A DNA stretch of 64,000 nt from Mycobacteriaceae bacterium (GTDB taxonomy: Bacteria; Actinomycetota; Actinomycetes; Mycobacteriales; Mycobacteriaceae), in NCBI GenBank assembly GCA_029977845.1, contig JAPOKC010000005.1, positions 1 to 64,000 of the forward strand, written 5' to 3'. A program made the position numbers and the translations under genes. The notes under the pieces are model-generated. The model worked only from the letters and a program-made list of their open reading frames with translations, did not search any database and was not told where the DNA came from. Below, in pieces: positions 17,922-26,779 of this stretch (the first letter of the stretch is position 1; every line of letters starts with the position of its first letter).

Positions 17922-19062
17922 CCGAACTGTCCAGCGGCGGGATGTCGGCCCTTCGGTATTCCCAGCGCCGCAGGGCATTCCGGCACGGTGACTCGATCAG
18001 CGCGTAACTGACCGCCGCCATCGCGAAACCGAGCACTGTCGTCAGAACGAAGACGACGATCAGGTTCCCGTTGAACATGAACTTGCCCACCATCGGGAAG
18101 ACCATCACCAGCGCGGCGAGGTGCCAGATGAAAAGTCCGTAGGACCATCGGCCCAGGGTCACCATCACCGGACTGCCCATGATCGGGTGCGGCGTGTCCG
18201 GTCGGTCGAGCACGAAAGGCGCCAGCAGGGCACCGGCGACGATCGCCCCCATCGAGGTGCGCACCACGAACTGCGCCAGCGTCGCGGGCACCAGGTCCTT
18301 GGGTCCGGCCAGCGGGGAAGCCGAGATGCCGTAGGCGACCAGCACGATGGCGGTGACGGCGATGGGATTGCGGGCCAACCGGTGCGCCCAGCCGATCGGG
18401 CTGACGGTCAACTCGGCCAGCAGCATGCCGGCGGCGAACCAGGACGCATACGCCGGCGGCCAGTTGAGGAAGTTGACGTACTGAGGCGTGTGGATCGGCA
18501 GCAGTCCCCAACCGAAGCTGATCAAGCCCACCGCTGCGATCGTCGGGATCCTGGCCCGCACCGGAAGCCGATAAGCCAGCGCGGCCAGGATCGGCAACGC
18601 CAGATAAAAGCTGACTTCAACCGACAGACTCCACATCTGGGTGAGACCGGCGGTCAGCGTCAGCGGCACATACACCTGGGTCAGTGTGAGGTTGGACAGC
18701 CAGACGGTGAGGCTGGCATGCCTTGCCTCCGGTAGCAGCAGCAGGATGATCACCACCGCCACCAGATAGCCCGGCAGGATCCGGACCAGCCGCGAGCGCA
18801 GGTAGTGCGCGGTCGGCGGCCGGTGCCGCATCTGGCGTGCGGCCGCTGCGTGGCCGCGCCAGAGCAGAAAGCCCGACAGTGCGAAGAAGACCGCGACCGC
18901 CAGATCGAAACGGTGCAGAAGCCGCCCGAGAACCCCGTTCGAGGTGCCGGTCTGGAAGGCGACGTGGGTCAGGACCACACCCATGGCGGCACAGGCCCGC
19001 ATCCCCTCGACCGCCGGCAGGAAGCTTCGTGTCCCACCGACCTGCTCAGGCGCGGCCCTCAT
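17887..19062 (-). CDS. Membrane acyltransferase 3 family protein (Rv0228-like)
   Basis: 391-residue OafA-type integral membrane O-acyltransferase with about ten hydrophobic helices. The N-terminal signature GMRACAAMGVVLTHV carries the conserved Arg and the His near the membrane face, and SLSVEVSFYLALP is the family's mid-protein motif. Such enzymes move acyl groups from the cytoplasm onto envelope sugars or lipids. The ATG at 19062 is 6 bases after a minus-strand -10, TAGGCT (19069-19074), predicting a leaderless message. Position matches Rv0228. Confidence 0.9.
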   Translation of the reverse strand: MRAAPEQVGGTRSFLPAVEGMRACAAMGVVLTHVAFQTGTSNGVLGRLLHRFDLAVAVFFALSGFLLWRGHAAAARQMRHRPPTAHYLRSRLVRILPGYLVAVVIILLLLPEARHASLTVWLSNLTLTQVYVPLTLTAGLTQMWSLSVEVSFYLALPILAALAYRLPVRARIPTIAAVGLISFGWGLLPIHTPQYVNFLNWPPAYASWFAAGMLLAELTVSPIGWAHRLARNPIAVTAIVLVAYGISASPLAGPKDLVPATLAQFVVRTSMGAIVAGALLAPFVLDRPDTPHPIMGSPVMVTLGRWSYGLFIWHLAALVMVFPMVGKFMFNGNLIVVFVLTTVLGFAMAAVSYALIESPCRNALRRWEYRRADIPPLDSSVTDSPEPAVAR

Positions 19063-19068
19063 CCCGCC

Positions 19069-19097
19069 AGCCTAAGGGGGTACCCGGCTGTTAGGGT
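19069..19097. promoter_or_regulatory. Divergent promoters of acyltransferase and PorA-like genes
   Basis: Minus-strand -10 TAGGCT (19069-19074) serves the acyltransferase. Plus-strand -10 TAGGGT (19092-19097) serves the gene at 19138, which then has a leader of about 33 bases containing AGGAGG (19122-19127). Confidence 0.5.
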
Positions 19098-19137
19098 CAG
19101 ACCGGCTCACCGGAAGACAGCAGGAGGCGTGGACAGC

Positions 19138-20340
19138 GTGAATCGCGCAAGCATGTTGCGACTCGCCGCGGCCGGCATCATCGGCTTGGGAGCCGCCCTG
19201 CTGATCGCCGCGGTGCTGTTGTCCACCTATACGGCCGGCAAGATCCGCAAGGTTCCACTCGACATCGACGAGACGCTGGTGTCCGACGGCACCGGCACCG
19301 CGCTGGATCCGGCCTCGCTGTCGGGCGAGAGATTCATCGTCGACAAGGATGTGCCGCTGGTCTCCCAGCAGGCCATCACCGTCGAGACCCCGGCCAACGC
19401 CAATGTGGTGACCTTCCAGGTCGGCACCACCGTCCGCCGCACCGACCGGCAGCAGGACAATGGACTGCTGCTGGCGATGGTCGACACCGTGACGATGAAC
19501 CGCAGCACGGCCGAGGCGGTGTCCGACGATGAACGCCCGGGCGGATCGATACAGAAGCCGCGCACCATCGAGGACGAGAAGCCGGCGACCAATATCGCGC
19601 TGCCGCACGATGGACTGTCCTATCGCTTCCCGTTCGAGACCGAGAAGAAGTCGTATCCGATGTTCGATCCGATCGCCCAGAAGGCGTTCGATGCGAACTA
19701 CGACGGCGAGGATGACGTCAACGGGCTGGGCACCTATCGATTCACCCAGAACGTCGGTTACGACGCCGACGGCAAGCTCGCCGACCCCATCAAGTACGCC
19801 TCGCTCTACGACAAGAACGAGGACGGTGAGGTCACCGCGCGGGCCGGCCTGTGGGGCCTGCCCGGTGACCCATACGAACCCGTCACGATGACCCGCTATT
19901 ACGCGGCGCAGCGCACCTTCTGGGTCGACCCGGTCACAGGCACCATCGTCAAGGCCCAGGAGCACGCCAACCACTACTACGCCCGCGATGCGGTCAGGCC
20001 GGAGATGGCGCTGGCCGATTACAAGGTGACCTCCACCGAGCAGACCGTCGAGGATCAGGTCGCCGCTGCGCGCAGCGAGCGGGACCGGGTTGCGCTGTGG
20101 TCGCGAATCCTGCCGATCAGCCTCGGTTCCGCAGGTCTGATCGCGCTGATCGGCGGAGCACTCCTGGGTGCCTTCGCGATTCGCACCGAGACGGCCATGG
20201 CAGATCCCGATGTGCACGACAGCGATCTCGACCTCGGATTGTTCGGCAAGGACGAGACCGGGCCGATGCCCGCCGCGCAGGCCGTCACCGAGAAGATTCC
20301 CACCGCCCGACGGCAGGAGCCCCCTGCACCCGACCGCTAG
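19138..20340 (+). CDS. DUF3068 / PorA-like membrane-anchored protein (Rv0227c-like)
   Basis: 400-residue protein with an N-terminal anchor (residues 8-30) and a C-terminal helix near 325-350, between which lies a large extracytoplasmic domain. A short acidic cytoplasmic tail follows. This architecture is that of the DUF3068 family, labelled PorA-like in actinobacteria; Rv0227c sits at this position. The GTG at 19138 is chosen because AGGAGG lies 10 bases upstream; the GTG at 19129 is too close to that site. It is probably co-transcribed with the next membrane protein. Molecular role unproven. Confidence 0.85.
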   Translation: MNRASMLRLAAAGIIGLGAALLIAAVLLSTYTAGKIRKVPLDIDETLVSDGTGTALDPASLSGERFIVDKDVPLVSQQAITVETPANANVVTFQVGTTVRRTDRQQDNGLLLAMVDTVTMNRSTAEAVSDDERPGGSIQKPRTIEDEKPATNIALPHDGLSYRFPFETEKKSYPMFDPIAQKAFDANYDGEDDVNGLGTYRFTQNVGYDADGKLADPIKYASLYDKNEDGEVTARAGLWGLPGDPYEPVTMTRYYAAQRTFWVDPVTGTIVKAQEHANHYYARDAVRPEMALADYKVTSTEQTVEDQVAAARSERDRVALWSRILPISLGSAGLIALIGGALLGAFAIRTETAMADPDVHDSDLDLGLFGKDETGPMPAAQAVTEKIPTARRQEPPAPDR

Positions 20341-20371
20341 CCGCTGGGCGCTGCCGGGCTACGCCTCGGCG

Positions 20372-21943
20372 TTGAGCCTCGCGGTGACCGCTCCCCTGCT
20401 GGCACCCGGCTACCTGCTGGTGCGCGACGCGGTGTCCACACCACGGTCATACCCGACAGACAGCGCTCTCGGACTGGGTGAGACTGCACCACGGGCGGTA
20501 CCGCAGGATCTCGCGGTTGCCACGCTGTCGGCTGTCCTCGACGGCGGAGTCGTGGTCAAGACGATCCTGATCGTCGCCCTGCTGCTCGCCGGATGGGGGG
20601 CGGGCCGACTGGCGGCGCAACTACTGCCGGAGGCCGGTGTGCCCGGGCAATTGGTCGCCGTGACGCTGGCGGTGTGGAATCCCTATGTCGCCGAAAGGCT
20701 TCTGCAGGGGCATTGGAGTCTGCTGCTGGGCTATGGCGCGCTGCCGTGGGTGGCGGCGGCGATGTTGCGGACGGACTGGGCGGCGCTGGTGTTCTGGATG
20801 GCACTGGCCGGACTGACACCCACCGGTCTGATGCTCGCGGCGGTGCTCGCCCTGGTGTGCGCGCGAACACTCCGGTCTGCTGCCGCGGCGATGGGTATCG
20901 CCGTCGCCGCGGCGCTGCCGTGGCTGACGGCATCGCTGCTCGGCACCGCGCTGAGCGCCTCCCAGTCCGCCGGACTGACACCCTTCGCCGCCCGCGCCGA
21001 ACCCGGTCTTGGGACACTCGGCAGCCTGGCCGGACTGGGTGGACTGTGGAATGCCGACGCCGTACCGCCCTCCCGGACAACGGCTTTCGCGATCGCGGGC
21101 ACCGCGGTGTTGCTGGGTGTCGTCGCGCTCGGAGCGGTCGTGGTTGTGCGCAAGCCGGCCGCCAGGCCCCTGCTGATCCTTGCCGTCGCGGCGGTGCTGC
21201 TGCCCGCGGCGATGGCGACCGGTCCGGGCCTGACCGCACTGCGGACGATGGTCGATTCCCTGCCCGGACTCGCGGTGTTACGCGACGGCCAGAAATGGGT
21301 GGCGCTGGCCATGCCCGGTTACGCCTTGGCGGGCGCGGGGGCGGTGCTGACGCTGCGGCGCTGGGTTCGCCCGGGCGTCAGCTCGCTGGTGTGCGTGGCG
21401 GCGATGATCGCAGTGCTGCCCGATCTTGCCTGGGGTGTCGGCGGCCGGATCGCGCCGGTGCACTACCCGCCGCAGTGGGCTGCCGCGGCTGCCGAGATCA
21501 ACGCCGATCCGCGGACCGTTGTGGCATTGCCACCGGACAGCATGCGCCGGTTCAGTTGGGCTGGGCCGGCACCGGTGCTCGATCCGCTGCCGCGCTGGGT
21601 GCGTGCCGACGTCCTCACCACCGGCGACCTCATCGTCGGCGGCCGGACCGTGTCCGGCGAAGGTTCACACGCTCGCGAGGTGCAACGACTGCTGGCCTCC
21701 GGGGCCGATGACGCACAGCTTGCCGTCGCCGGAGTCGGCTGGCTGCTCGATGAGGATGTCATGACGTTGCGTCGCATCGGCGGCACGACTCCCGTTGCGC
21801 CACAGTGGAAGCGAAGCGCGGGGATCCTGGCCCATCTGGTGTGGGCCGGCTTGCTGATCGGCGGTGCGATCAGAATGGCGGCGGGTGGGCGGCGGCTATC
21901 TCGGCCTCGGCAGCGGCTCGGGCCGCGGCCCGTTCAGCGTTGA
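20372..21943 (+). CDS. Multi-pass membrane protein (Rv0226c-like)
   Basis: About 520-residue polytopic protein with ten or more hydrophobic helices and a periplasmic segment before the last helix. Arrangement and neighbours resemble Rv0226c; the helix-rich start and a short periplasmic part are reminiscent of GT-C glycosyltransferases but I see no decisive motif. The start is unresolved: the first helix already begins near the stop of the upstream gene (20340). TTG 20372, GTG 20384, CTG 20324 and GTG 20168 are all in frame. The last 74 bases overlap the opposite-strand HNH gene, so its final residues may derive from that insertion. Confidence 0.75.
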   Translation: MSLAVTAPLLAPGYLLVRDAVSTPRSYPTDSALGLGETAPRAVPQDLAVATLSAVLDGGVVVKTILIVALLLAGWGAGRLAAQLLPEAGVPGQLVAVTLAVWNPYVAERLLQGHWSLLLGYGALPWVAAAMLRTDWAALVFWMALAGLTPTGLMLAAVLALVCARTLRSAAAAMGIAVAAALPWLTASLLGTALSASQSAGLTPFAARAEPGLGTLGSLAGLGGLWNADAVPPSRTTAFAIAGTAVLLGVVALGAVVVVRKPAARPLLILAVAAVLLPAAMATGPGLTALRTMVDSLPGLAVLRDGQKWVALAMPGYALAGAGAVLTLRRWVRPGVSSLVCVAAMIAVLPDLAWGVGGRIAPVHYPPQWAAAAAEINADPRTVVALPPDSMRRFSWAGPAPVLDPLPRWVRADVLTTGDLIVGGRTVSGEGSHAREVQRLLASGADDAQLAVAGVGWLLDEDVMTLRRIGGTTPVAPQWKRSAGILAHLVWAGLLIGGAIRMAAGGRRLSRPRQRLGPRPVQR

Positions 21944-23288
21944 TCTCCGCGCGTAGTGCGCGTTCCCGGTCGATGCGGGCTTTGCGGTCCTGCTCCCGGG
22001 TCCGCTGCCGCAACGGCACGGCCAAGCCGCGGTGTCCATCCGGTGGTCCGGTGTCGGCTGGGATATTCAGCGTCCCGGTCGGCGTGGACAGGGTCGGGAA
22101 CATCGCCGCACCGGCCGGCTCGGTCGTGTACCTATGCCCGGTAGGCGCGGTGAATACCACAGTGCCGTCCGGAGATTGACGTTCCTTCCAGCCGCCGGGG
22201 CCGCAATAGAACGTTTTGATCAAGTGGTGAACGCGGCAGTACCCCTTGAGGTTCGACGGATGCGTCGGCCCGGCCGGATAGGGCGTCGTGTGGTCGATGT
22301 CATGGACCTTCGCGTCGCATCCGGGCCACCGGCAGGTCAAATCCCGCCGCCGGATGAATTCGGCGAGGGCCGCTGATGGCCGATACCCGGGCTGAGATTT
22401 GTTGTCGGGCAATGTCAGTGGCGTGAGCTTGGCGGTCGCGGCCTGATTCCTGATGGACTCGGCGGGCTGAACACCGAATCCCGGCAGATACCCTGGCGTG
22501 GACCCGCGGCCGTCGACGGTGGCCTGCTCGGCCAGCACGTGGATGACCACCGCCGCAGCACCCCCGGCCCCCTGTGCCGGGCACTCGGCAGAACCGCAGG
22601 CGCACAACAGCTTCTCCGCCCCGGCCGCCATCGCCCCCACCGCATCGCTGCGCCGTTGCATCATCGTGCGCGGATCGTCCTTGCACACCGTCGCCGCCAG
22701 GGCGTCCAAGCGGGCATCGAACGCCGCAGCATCGGCGGCATGGACATTGGCCCAGATACCGCCCATGCCCGGAACCGTCGGACCGACCTCGACATAGCGG
22801 CTCTGCTCGATCTCCGGCGGCACCCGCACACCGTTGGCGTCGAACTTCGCGATCCACAGGTCGATCCGGTCGGCCAGTTTCGGACTCGACAGTTTCATCC
22901 AGGTAGGAGCGAGGCGGGCCAGCGCTGCATCCACCTCACCGATGGCGCCGTCATCGACATTGGACGTGCGGTTGATGATCACCGAGACCACCCGGAAGTC
23001 GATGTCTCCGGTCGCGAACACCGCGGCGATCTTCGGCAGTCGCTCGCGCAACTCGCGCGCGTACCGGATCTGGGCGCCGGCCCGGCCACGACTGATGTTC
23101 TGCGCCGCGGAGACCTCAGCCGCCACCGCCTCAAACGGGTCGGCACACCACAACTCCCGATCAGCCCACTCCACACAGCGGCGTGCATACAGCTCACCCA
23201 CCGCCGCCAGCCGGCGCGCGATCGCCGCCGACTCCTCCCGCGCAGCCGCACCCATCGCGTCGATGAAGACCGCATGACTATCGAACAT
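21870..23288 (-). CDS. DUF222 / HNH endonuclease-domain protein (13E12 family)
   Basis: 472-residue protein of the mycobacterial 13E12 repeat family. The N-terminal two-thirds is the helical DUF222 domain; the C-terminus holds an HNH nuclease core, with paired cysteines in CRWPGCD, catalytic DIDHTTPY, then NLKGYCRVHHLIK. The ATG at 23288 lies inside a perfect SOS box and 7 bases after a -10, so the gene is probably leaderless and LexA-controlled. No gene occupies this point in the M. tuberculosis order (between Rv0226c and Rv0225), and it runs into the neighbour's 3' end, which suggests insertion of a mobile-like element. The DNA target is unknown. Confidence 0.92.
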   Translation of the reverse strand: MFDSHAVFIDAMGAAAREESAAIARRLAAVGELYARRCVEWADRELWCADPFEAVAAEVSAAQNISRGRAGAQIRYARELRERLPKIAAVFATGDIDFRVVSVIINRTSNVDDGAIGEVDAALARLAPTWMKLSSPKLADRIDLWIAKFDANGVRVPPEIEQSRYVEVGPTVPGMGGIWANVHAADAAAFDARLDALAATVCKDDPRTMMQRRSDAVGAMAAGAEKLLCACGSAECPAQGAGGAAAVVIHVLAEQATVDGRGSTPGYLPGFGVQPAESIRNQAATAKLTPLTLPDNKSQPGYRPSAALAEFIRRRDLTCRWPGCDAKVHDIDHTTPYPAGPTHPSNLKGYCRVHHLIKTFYCGPGGWKERQSPDGTVVFTAPTGHRYTTEPAGAAMFPTLSTPTGTLNIPADTGPPDGHRGLAVPLRQRTREQDRKARIDRERALRAEINAERAAARAAAEAEIAAAHPPPF

Positions 23289-23301
23289 ATGTTCGAGTGT
23301 A
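23281..23301 (-). promoter_or_regulatory. SOS (LexA) box and -10 of the HNH gene
   Basis: TCGAACATATGTTCGA (23281-23296) is a perfect 16-base palindrome that matches the known mycobacterial LexA site TCGAAC-N4-GTTCGA. On the minus strand a -10 TACACT (23296-23301) abuts it, and the ATG lies within it. LexA bound there would cover the start of transcription. Confidence 0.85.
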
Positions 23302-23330
23302 GGTGCGCCCTCCGACAGATCTCGCCGGAG

Positions 23331-24488
23331 TCAGAGGATCCCACCGACGCGCCGGCCGGCATGCACCGACTCCAGCACCGTCCGCATCGCCGTCGCACTC
23401 TGCGGCCAGGAGAACTCGGCGCTGCGAGCCTCGGCCTTGGCGCCGAGTTCCTCCCGGTACACCCGGTCGTCGAGCAGCCGCTCGAGGGACTCCACCAGTT
23501 CGCCGTGATCGTCGACCAGAACCCCGGTCACACCGTCGACCACCGAATCAGTCAGACCGCCCGAGGACCGGTAGCCGATCGTGGGCACCCCGTGCTGGGC
23601 CGCCTCGATGACGGCCAGCCCCCAGCCCTCCTTGCGGGAAGGCAGCACGTGTACCCAAGATCGTTGCACCACAGCGTGTTTCGCCGCATCGTTCACATGC
23701 CCGTGGAAGGTGACCGCGTCGCCTATACCGAGACTCTCGGCATACGCAACCAACCGGTCCTGCCACCAGCCACCACCGACCACATCCAGGTGCAGATCGG
23801 GAATCCGGGTGCGCAGCAGCGCGACGGCGTCGAGGGCGTCCTCGATCTGCTTGTGCGGCACCAGCCGGGACAGCACCACCGCGCGGGGCGTCGGCGACCG
23901 GTCCCCTGCCAACGTCGAAGCCGGCGCCTCATCGAGACCGTTGCGCACCACCGCGACCCGATCGGCGTCGACGCCCAGATCGGTCAGGTCACGTACCGAG
24001 GGCAGCGAGACGGTGACGTACTGATTGCCCCGGTGCAGCCATGGTGAGAGCCGGGATTCGACGAACCAGCCGAATCGGCTGAGGAACCGTCCCGCGACCG
24101 GCCACTGTTCGCGATGGCAGTGGTGCACCAGCACGACCACCCGGCGGCCGAACGCGAGCCGGGCCAGGAACGGCAGTCCGTTCTGGCTGTCGATCACGAC
24201 GTCGGGGCGGACGTGTCGCAGCGGTCCGATCCCGATCCGGGCCGCGACCATGGCCAGTCCGGCCCGGATGTAGACGGTGTGCCGCCCGCCGCCGCGGCTG
24301 ATCCGGACTCCATCGACCGTCTCACTGCCGGCGGCTCCCTCGTACCGGGCGGTGCGGAGCGTGACGTCGATGCCGGAGGCGGCCAACTGGGAGCCGATGC
24401 GCTGCAGATAGGTCTCACTGCCACCGCCCTGGGGGTGGCCGGTGTCACGCCAGCACAACAGCAGCACGGAGCGCACGGGTCCAGACAT
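23331..24488 (-). CDS. GT4-family glycosyltransferase (Rv0225-like)
   Basis: 385-residue GT-B glycosyltransferase. The N-terminal Gly-rich loop GGGSETYLQRIG lies near residues 20-32. The C-terminal nucleotide-sugar site has the retaining EX7E motif in KEGWGLAVIEAA and GYRSSGG. Acts at the cytoplasmic face; donor and acceptor unknown. The ATG at 24488 is 8 bases after a minus-strand -10, TACGCT (24497-24502). It diverges from the methyltransferase gene, as Rv0225 does from Rv0224c, and the two may modify the same envelope molecule. Confidence 0.9.
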   Translation of the reverse strand: MSGPVRSVLLLCWRDTGHPQGGGSETYLQRIGSQLAASGIDVTLRTARYEGAAGSETVDGVRISRGGGRHTVYIRAGLAMVAARIGIGPLRHVRPDVVIDSQNGLPFLARLAFGRRVVVLVHHCHREQWPVAGRFLSRFGWFVESRLSPWLHRGNQYVTVSLPSVRDLTDLGVDADRVAVVRNGLDEAPASTLAGDRSPTPRAVVLSRLVPHKQIEDALDAVALLRTRIPDLHLDVVGGGWWQDRLVAYAESLGIGDAVTFHGHVNDAAKHAVVQRSWVHVLPSRKEGWGLAVIEAAQHGVPTIGYRSSGGLTDSVVDGVTGVLVDDHGELVESLERLLDDRVYREELGAKAEARSAEFSWPQSATAMRTVLESVHAGRRVGGIL

Positions 24489-24496
24489 CGTGGGCC

Positions 24497-24513
24497 AGCG
24501 TATCCCCTAGGGT
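24497..24513. promoter_or_regulatory. Divergent glycosyltransferase/methyltransferase promoters
   Basis: Minus-strand -10 TACGCT (24497-24502) and plus-strand -10 TAGGGT (24508-24513). The plus box is 7 bases before the ATG at 24521. Both transcripts are predicted leaderless. Confidence 0.5.
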
Positions 24514-24520
24514 TTCAGTG

Positions 24521-25264
24521 ATGGCCGCCACCGACCTGTTCGCCCAGCGTGCGACGCTGCGGAGGTCGGTGCGCCTGCTGTCGGAGTTCCGCTACGAGCA
24601 GTCCGATCCAGCCCGTTTCTACGGCGCGCTCGCCGATGACACCGTGGCGATGGTGGGCGATCTGTGGGGCGCGCGCCCAGCCGGCACGGTGCTCGACGTC
24701 GGCGGCGGACCCGGTTATTTCGCGTCGGCGTTCACCGACGCCGGCTGGAGCTACGTCGGCGTCGAGCCCGAACCGGTCGAACGCGACGGCCCCGGCAGCT
24801 TCGTCCGGGCGTCCGGTATGGCGTTGCCGTTCGCCGACGACAGCGTTGAGGTATGCCTGTCCTCGAACGTCGCCGAACACGTGTCGCAACCGTGGCGGCT
24901 CGGCGAGGAGATGCTGCGGGTGACCCGCCCAGGCGGGCTGGCGATCCTGTCCTACACGGTGTGGCTGGGTCCGTTCGGCGGTCACGAGACCGGGCTGTGG
25001 CACTACCTCGGCGGCGCGCTGGCGGCCGAGCGCTACACCCGCCGGCACGGCCACCGGCCGAAAAACGACTACGGTGCGTCGTTGTTCGCGGTCTCGGCCG
25101 CCGAGGGTCTGCGCTGGGCTGAGTCCACCGGTGCTCTGGTGGCGGCTTTCCCCCGCTACCACCCGCGTTGGGCCTGGCCGCTGACATCGGTTCCGGGGGT
25201 TCGGGAGTTCCTGGTGAGCAACCTGGTCTTAGTCCTGTCGCCGGTACTCTCACCGCGAAACTGA
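24521..25264 (+). CDS. Class I SAM-dependent methyltransferase (Rv0224c-like)
   Basis: 247-residue methyltransferase. Motif I, VLDVGGGPGYF, is near residues 50-60, followed by the acidic VGVEPE strand end. The conserved SSNVAEHV and a GGLAILSY motif later complete the AdoMet fold. The ATG at 24521 is preferred to the GTG three bases earlier because it lies 7 bases after the -10. The acceptor is unknown; pairing with the divergent glycosyltransferase suggests a sugar or glycolipid. Confidence 0.88.
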   Translation: MAATDLFAQRATLRRSVRLLSEFRYEQSDPARFYGALADDTVAMVGDLWGARPAGTVLDVGGGPGYFASAFTDAGWSYVGVEPEPVERDGPGSFVRASGMALPFADDSVEVCLSSNVAEHVSQPWRLGEEMLRVTRPGGLAILSYTVWLGPFGGHETGLWHYLGGALAAERYTRRHGHRPKNDYGASLFAVSAAEGLRWAESTGALVAAFPRYHPRWAWPLTSVPGVREFLVSNLVLVLSPVLSPRN

Positions 25265-25291
25265 AACCTGTTCTCGTCGGCGCTCGTCACC

Positions 25292-25297
25292 TAATGT
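25292..25297 (+). promoter_or_regulatory. -10 box of the aldehyde dehydrogenase gene
   Basis: TAATGT ends 7 bases before the ATG at 25305, so transcription probably starts on the start codon. Confidence 0.45.
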
Positions 25298-25304
25298 GAC
25301 TGAC

Positions 25305-26777
25305 ATGGCACAGACTGCGTACAAGACCGAATACGACAAGCTCTTCATCGGCGGCAAATGGGTCGCGCCGTCGACCTCGGAGGTCATCGAGGTGCACTCG
25401 CCGGCCACCGGTGAGTACGTGGGCAAAGTGCCCATGGCGGCGAAGGCCGATGTCGATGCCGCCTGCGCGGCCGCCCGTAAGGCGTTCGACGAGGGCCCGT
25501 GGCCGCGAATGACCCCGCAGGAACGCCAGGCGGTGATCTCCAACGCGGTCAAGCTGATCGAGGACCGAGACGATCTGTTCAAGTTCCTGCTCAAGGGCGA
25601 GACCGGTCAGCCGCAGATGATCGTCGACATGATGCAGTACGGCGCGGCGCTGTCGAGCCTGCAGTTCTTCGCCACCGCAGCCGACAAGTTCACCTGGTCG
25701 GACATCCGCGATGGCATCTACGGCCAGACCATGGTGCTGCGTGAGCCGATCGGTGTGGTCGGCGCGGTGGCCGCGTGGAACGTGCCGATGTTCCTCGCGT
25801 GCAACAAGCTCGGCCCCGCGCTGCTGGCCGGCTGCACCGTGGTGCTCAAGCCGGCGAGTGAAACACCGCTGAGCGTCAACGCATTAGCCGAGGTGTTCGC
25901 CGAAGCCGGACTGCCCGAAGGAGTGCTCTCGGTGGTTCCCGGCGGTGCGGAGACCGGCCGCGCGCTAACCGCCAACCCGAACATCGACAAGTACACCTTC
26001 ACCGGTAGCTCGGCGGTCGGTAAGGAGGTCGGCAAGCTTGCCGCCGAGAAGCTCAAGCCGTGCACGCTGGAACTGGGCGGCAAATCAGCGGCGATCATCC
26101 TCGAGGACGCCGATCTGGATTCGACGCTGCCGATGCTTCTGTTCGCCGGTCTGATGAACACCGGGCAGGCCTGCGTGGCGCAGACCCGCATCCTGGCCCC
26201 GCGCTCACGCTACGACGAGATCGTCGAGAAGATCGGCGCCGCCGTGGCCGCCATGCCGGTCGGTCTTCCGGACGACCCGGGTGCGGTGATCGGCGCACTG
26301 ATCACCGAGAAGCAGCGCGAGCGCGTCGAGGGCTACATCAAGAAAGGCAAGGAGGAAGGTGCCCGCCTGGTCACCGGCGGTGGCCGGCCGGAGGGCCTGG
26401 ATCAGGGTTACTTCGTTCAGCCCACGGTGTTCGCCGACGTCGACAACTCCATGACCATCGCCCGCGAGGAGATCTTCGGGCCGGTGCTGTCGGTGATCCC
26501 GTACGAGACCGAAGACGATGCCGTGCGCATCGCCAACGACTCGGACTACGGCCTGGCCGGCAGTGTGTGGACGACCGATTTCGACAAGGCGATCGAGATA
26601 GCCTCGAAGATCCGCACCGGCACGTACGCGGTGAACATGTACGCCTTCGACCCGTGCGCTCCGTTCGGCGGTTACAAGAACTCCGGAATCGGCCGCGAGA
26701 ACGGGACCGAGGGCATCGAGGAGTACGTCGAGCACAAGAGCGTGCTGTTGCCCTTCGGCTACACGCCGAAGTTGTAG
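25305..26777 (+). CDS. NAD(P)-dependent aldehyde dehydrogenase (Rv0223c-like)
   Basis: 490-residue aldehyde dehydrogenase oxidising an aldehyde to its acid. Catalytic Cys290 lies in NTGQACVAQTR and general base Glu256 in LELGGKS; the cofactor loop is GSSAVGKEVG. All family residues are present and the length is standard. The ATG at 25305 has a -10 box 7 bases upstream and no ribosome site; an in-frame GTG at 25296 overlaps that box and is rejected. It is followed 2 bases later by the stop of a convergent dehydratase gene. Confidence 0.93.
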   Translation: MAQTAYKTEYDKLFIGGKWVAPSTSEVIEVHSPATGEYVGKVPMAAKADVDAACAAARKAFDEGPWPRMTPQERQAVISNAVKLIEDRDDLFKFLLKGETGQPQMIVDMMQYGAALSSLQFFATAADKFTWSDIRDGIYGQTMVLREPIGVVGAVAAWNVPMFLACNKLGPALLAGCTVVLKPASETPLSVNALAEVFAEAGLPEGVLSVVPGGAETGRALTANPNIDKYTFTGSSAVGKEVGKLAAEKLKPCTLELGGKSAAIILEDADLDSTLPMLLFAGLMNTGQACVAQTRILAPRSRYDEIVEKIGAAVAAMPVGLPDDPGAVIGALITEKQRERVEGYIKKGKEEGARLVTGGGRPEGLDQGYFVQPTVFADVDNSMTIAREEIFGPVLSVIPYETEDDAVRIANDSDYGLAGSVWTTDFDKAIEIASKIRTGTYAVNMYAFDPCAPFGGYKNSGIGRENGTEGIEEYVEHKSVLLPFGYTPKL

Positions 26778-26779
26778 CG

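Noticed and set aside
18805..19137. In-frame extension upstream of the PorA-like gene
   Set aside because: It lies antisense to the acyltransferase, upstream of the promoter and ribosome site, and reads as low-complexity sequence.
22539..24047. 502-codon plus-strand frame
   Set aside because: Antisense to the HNH and glycosyltransferase genes, both of which have intact catalytic motifs.
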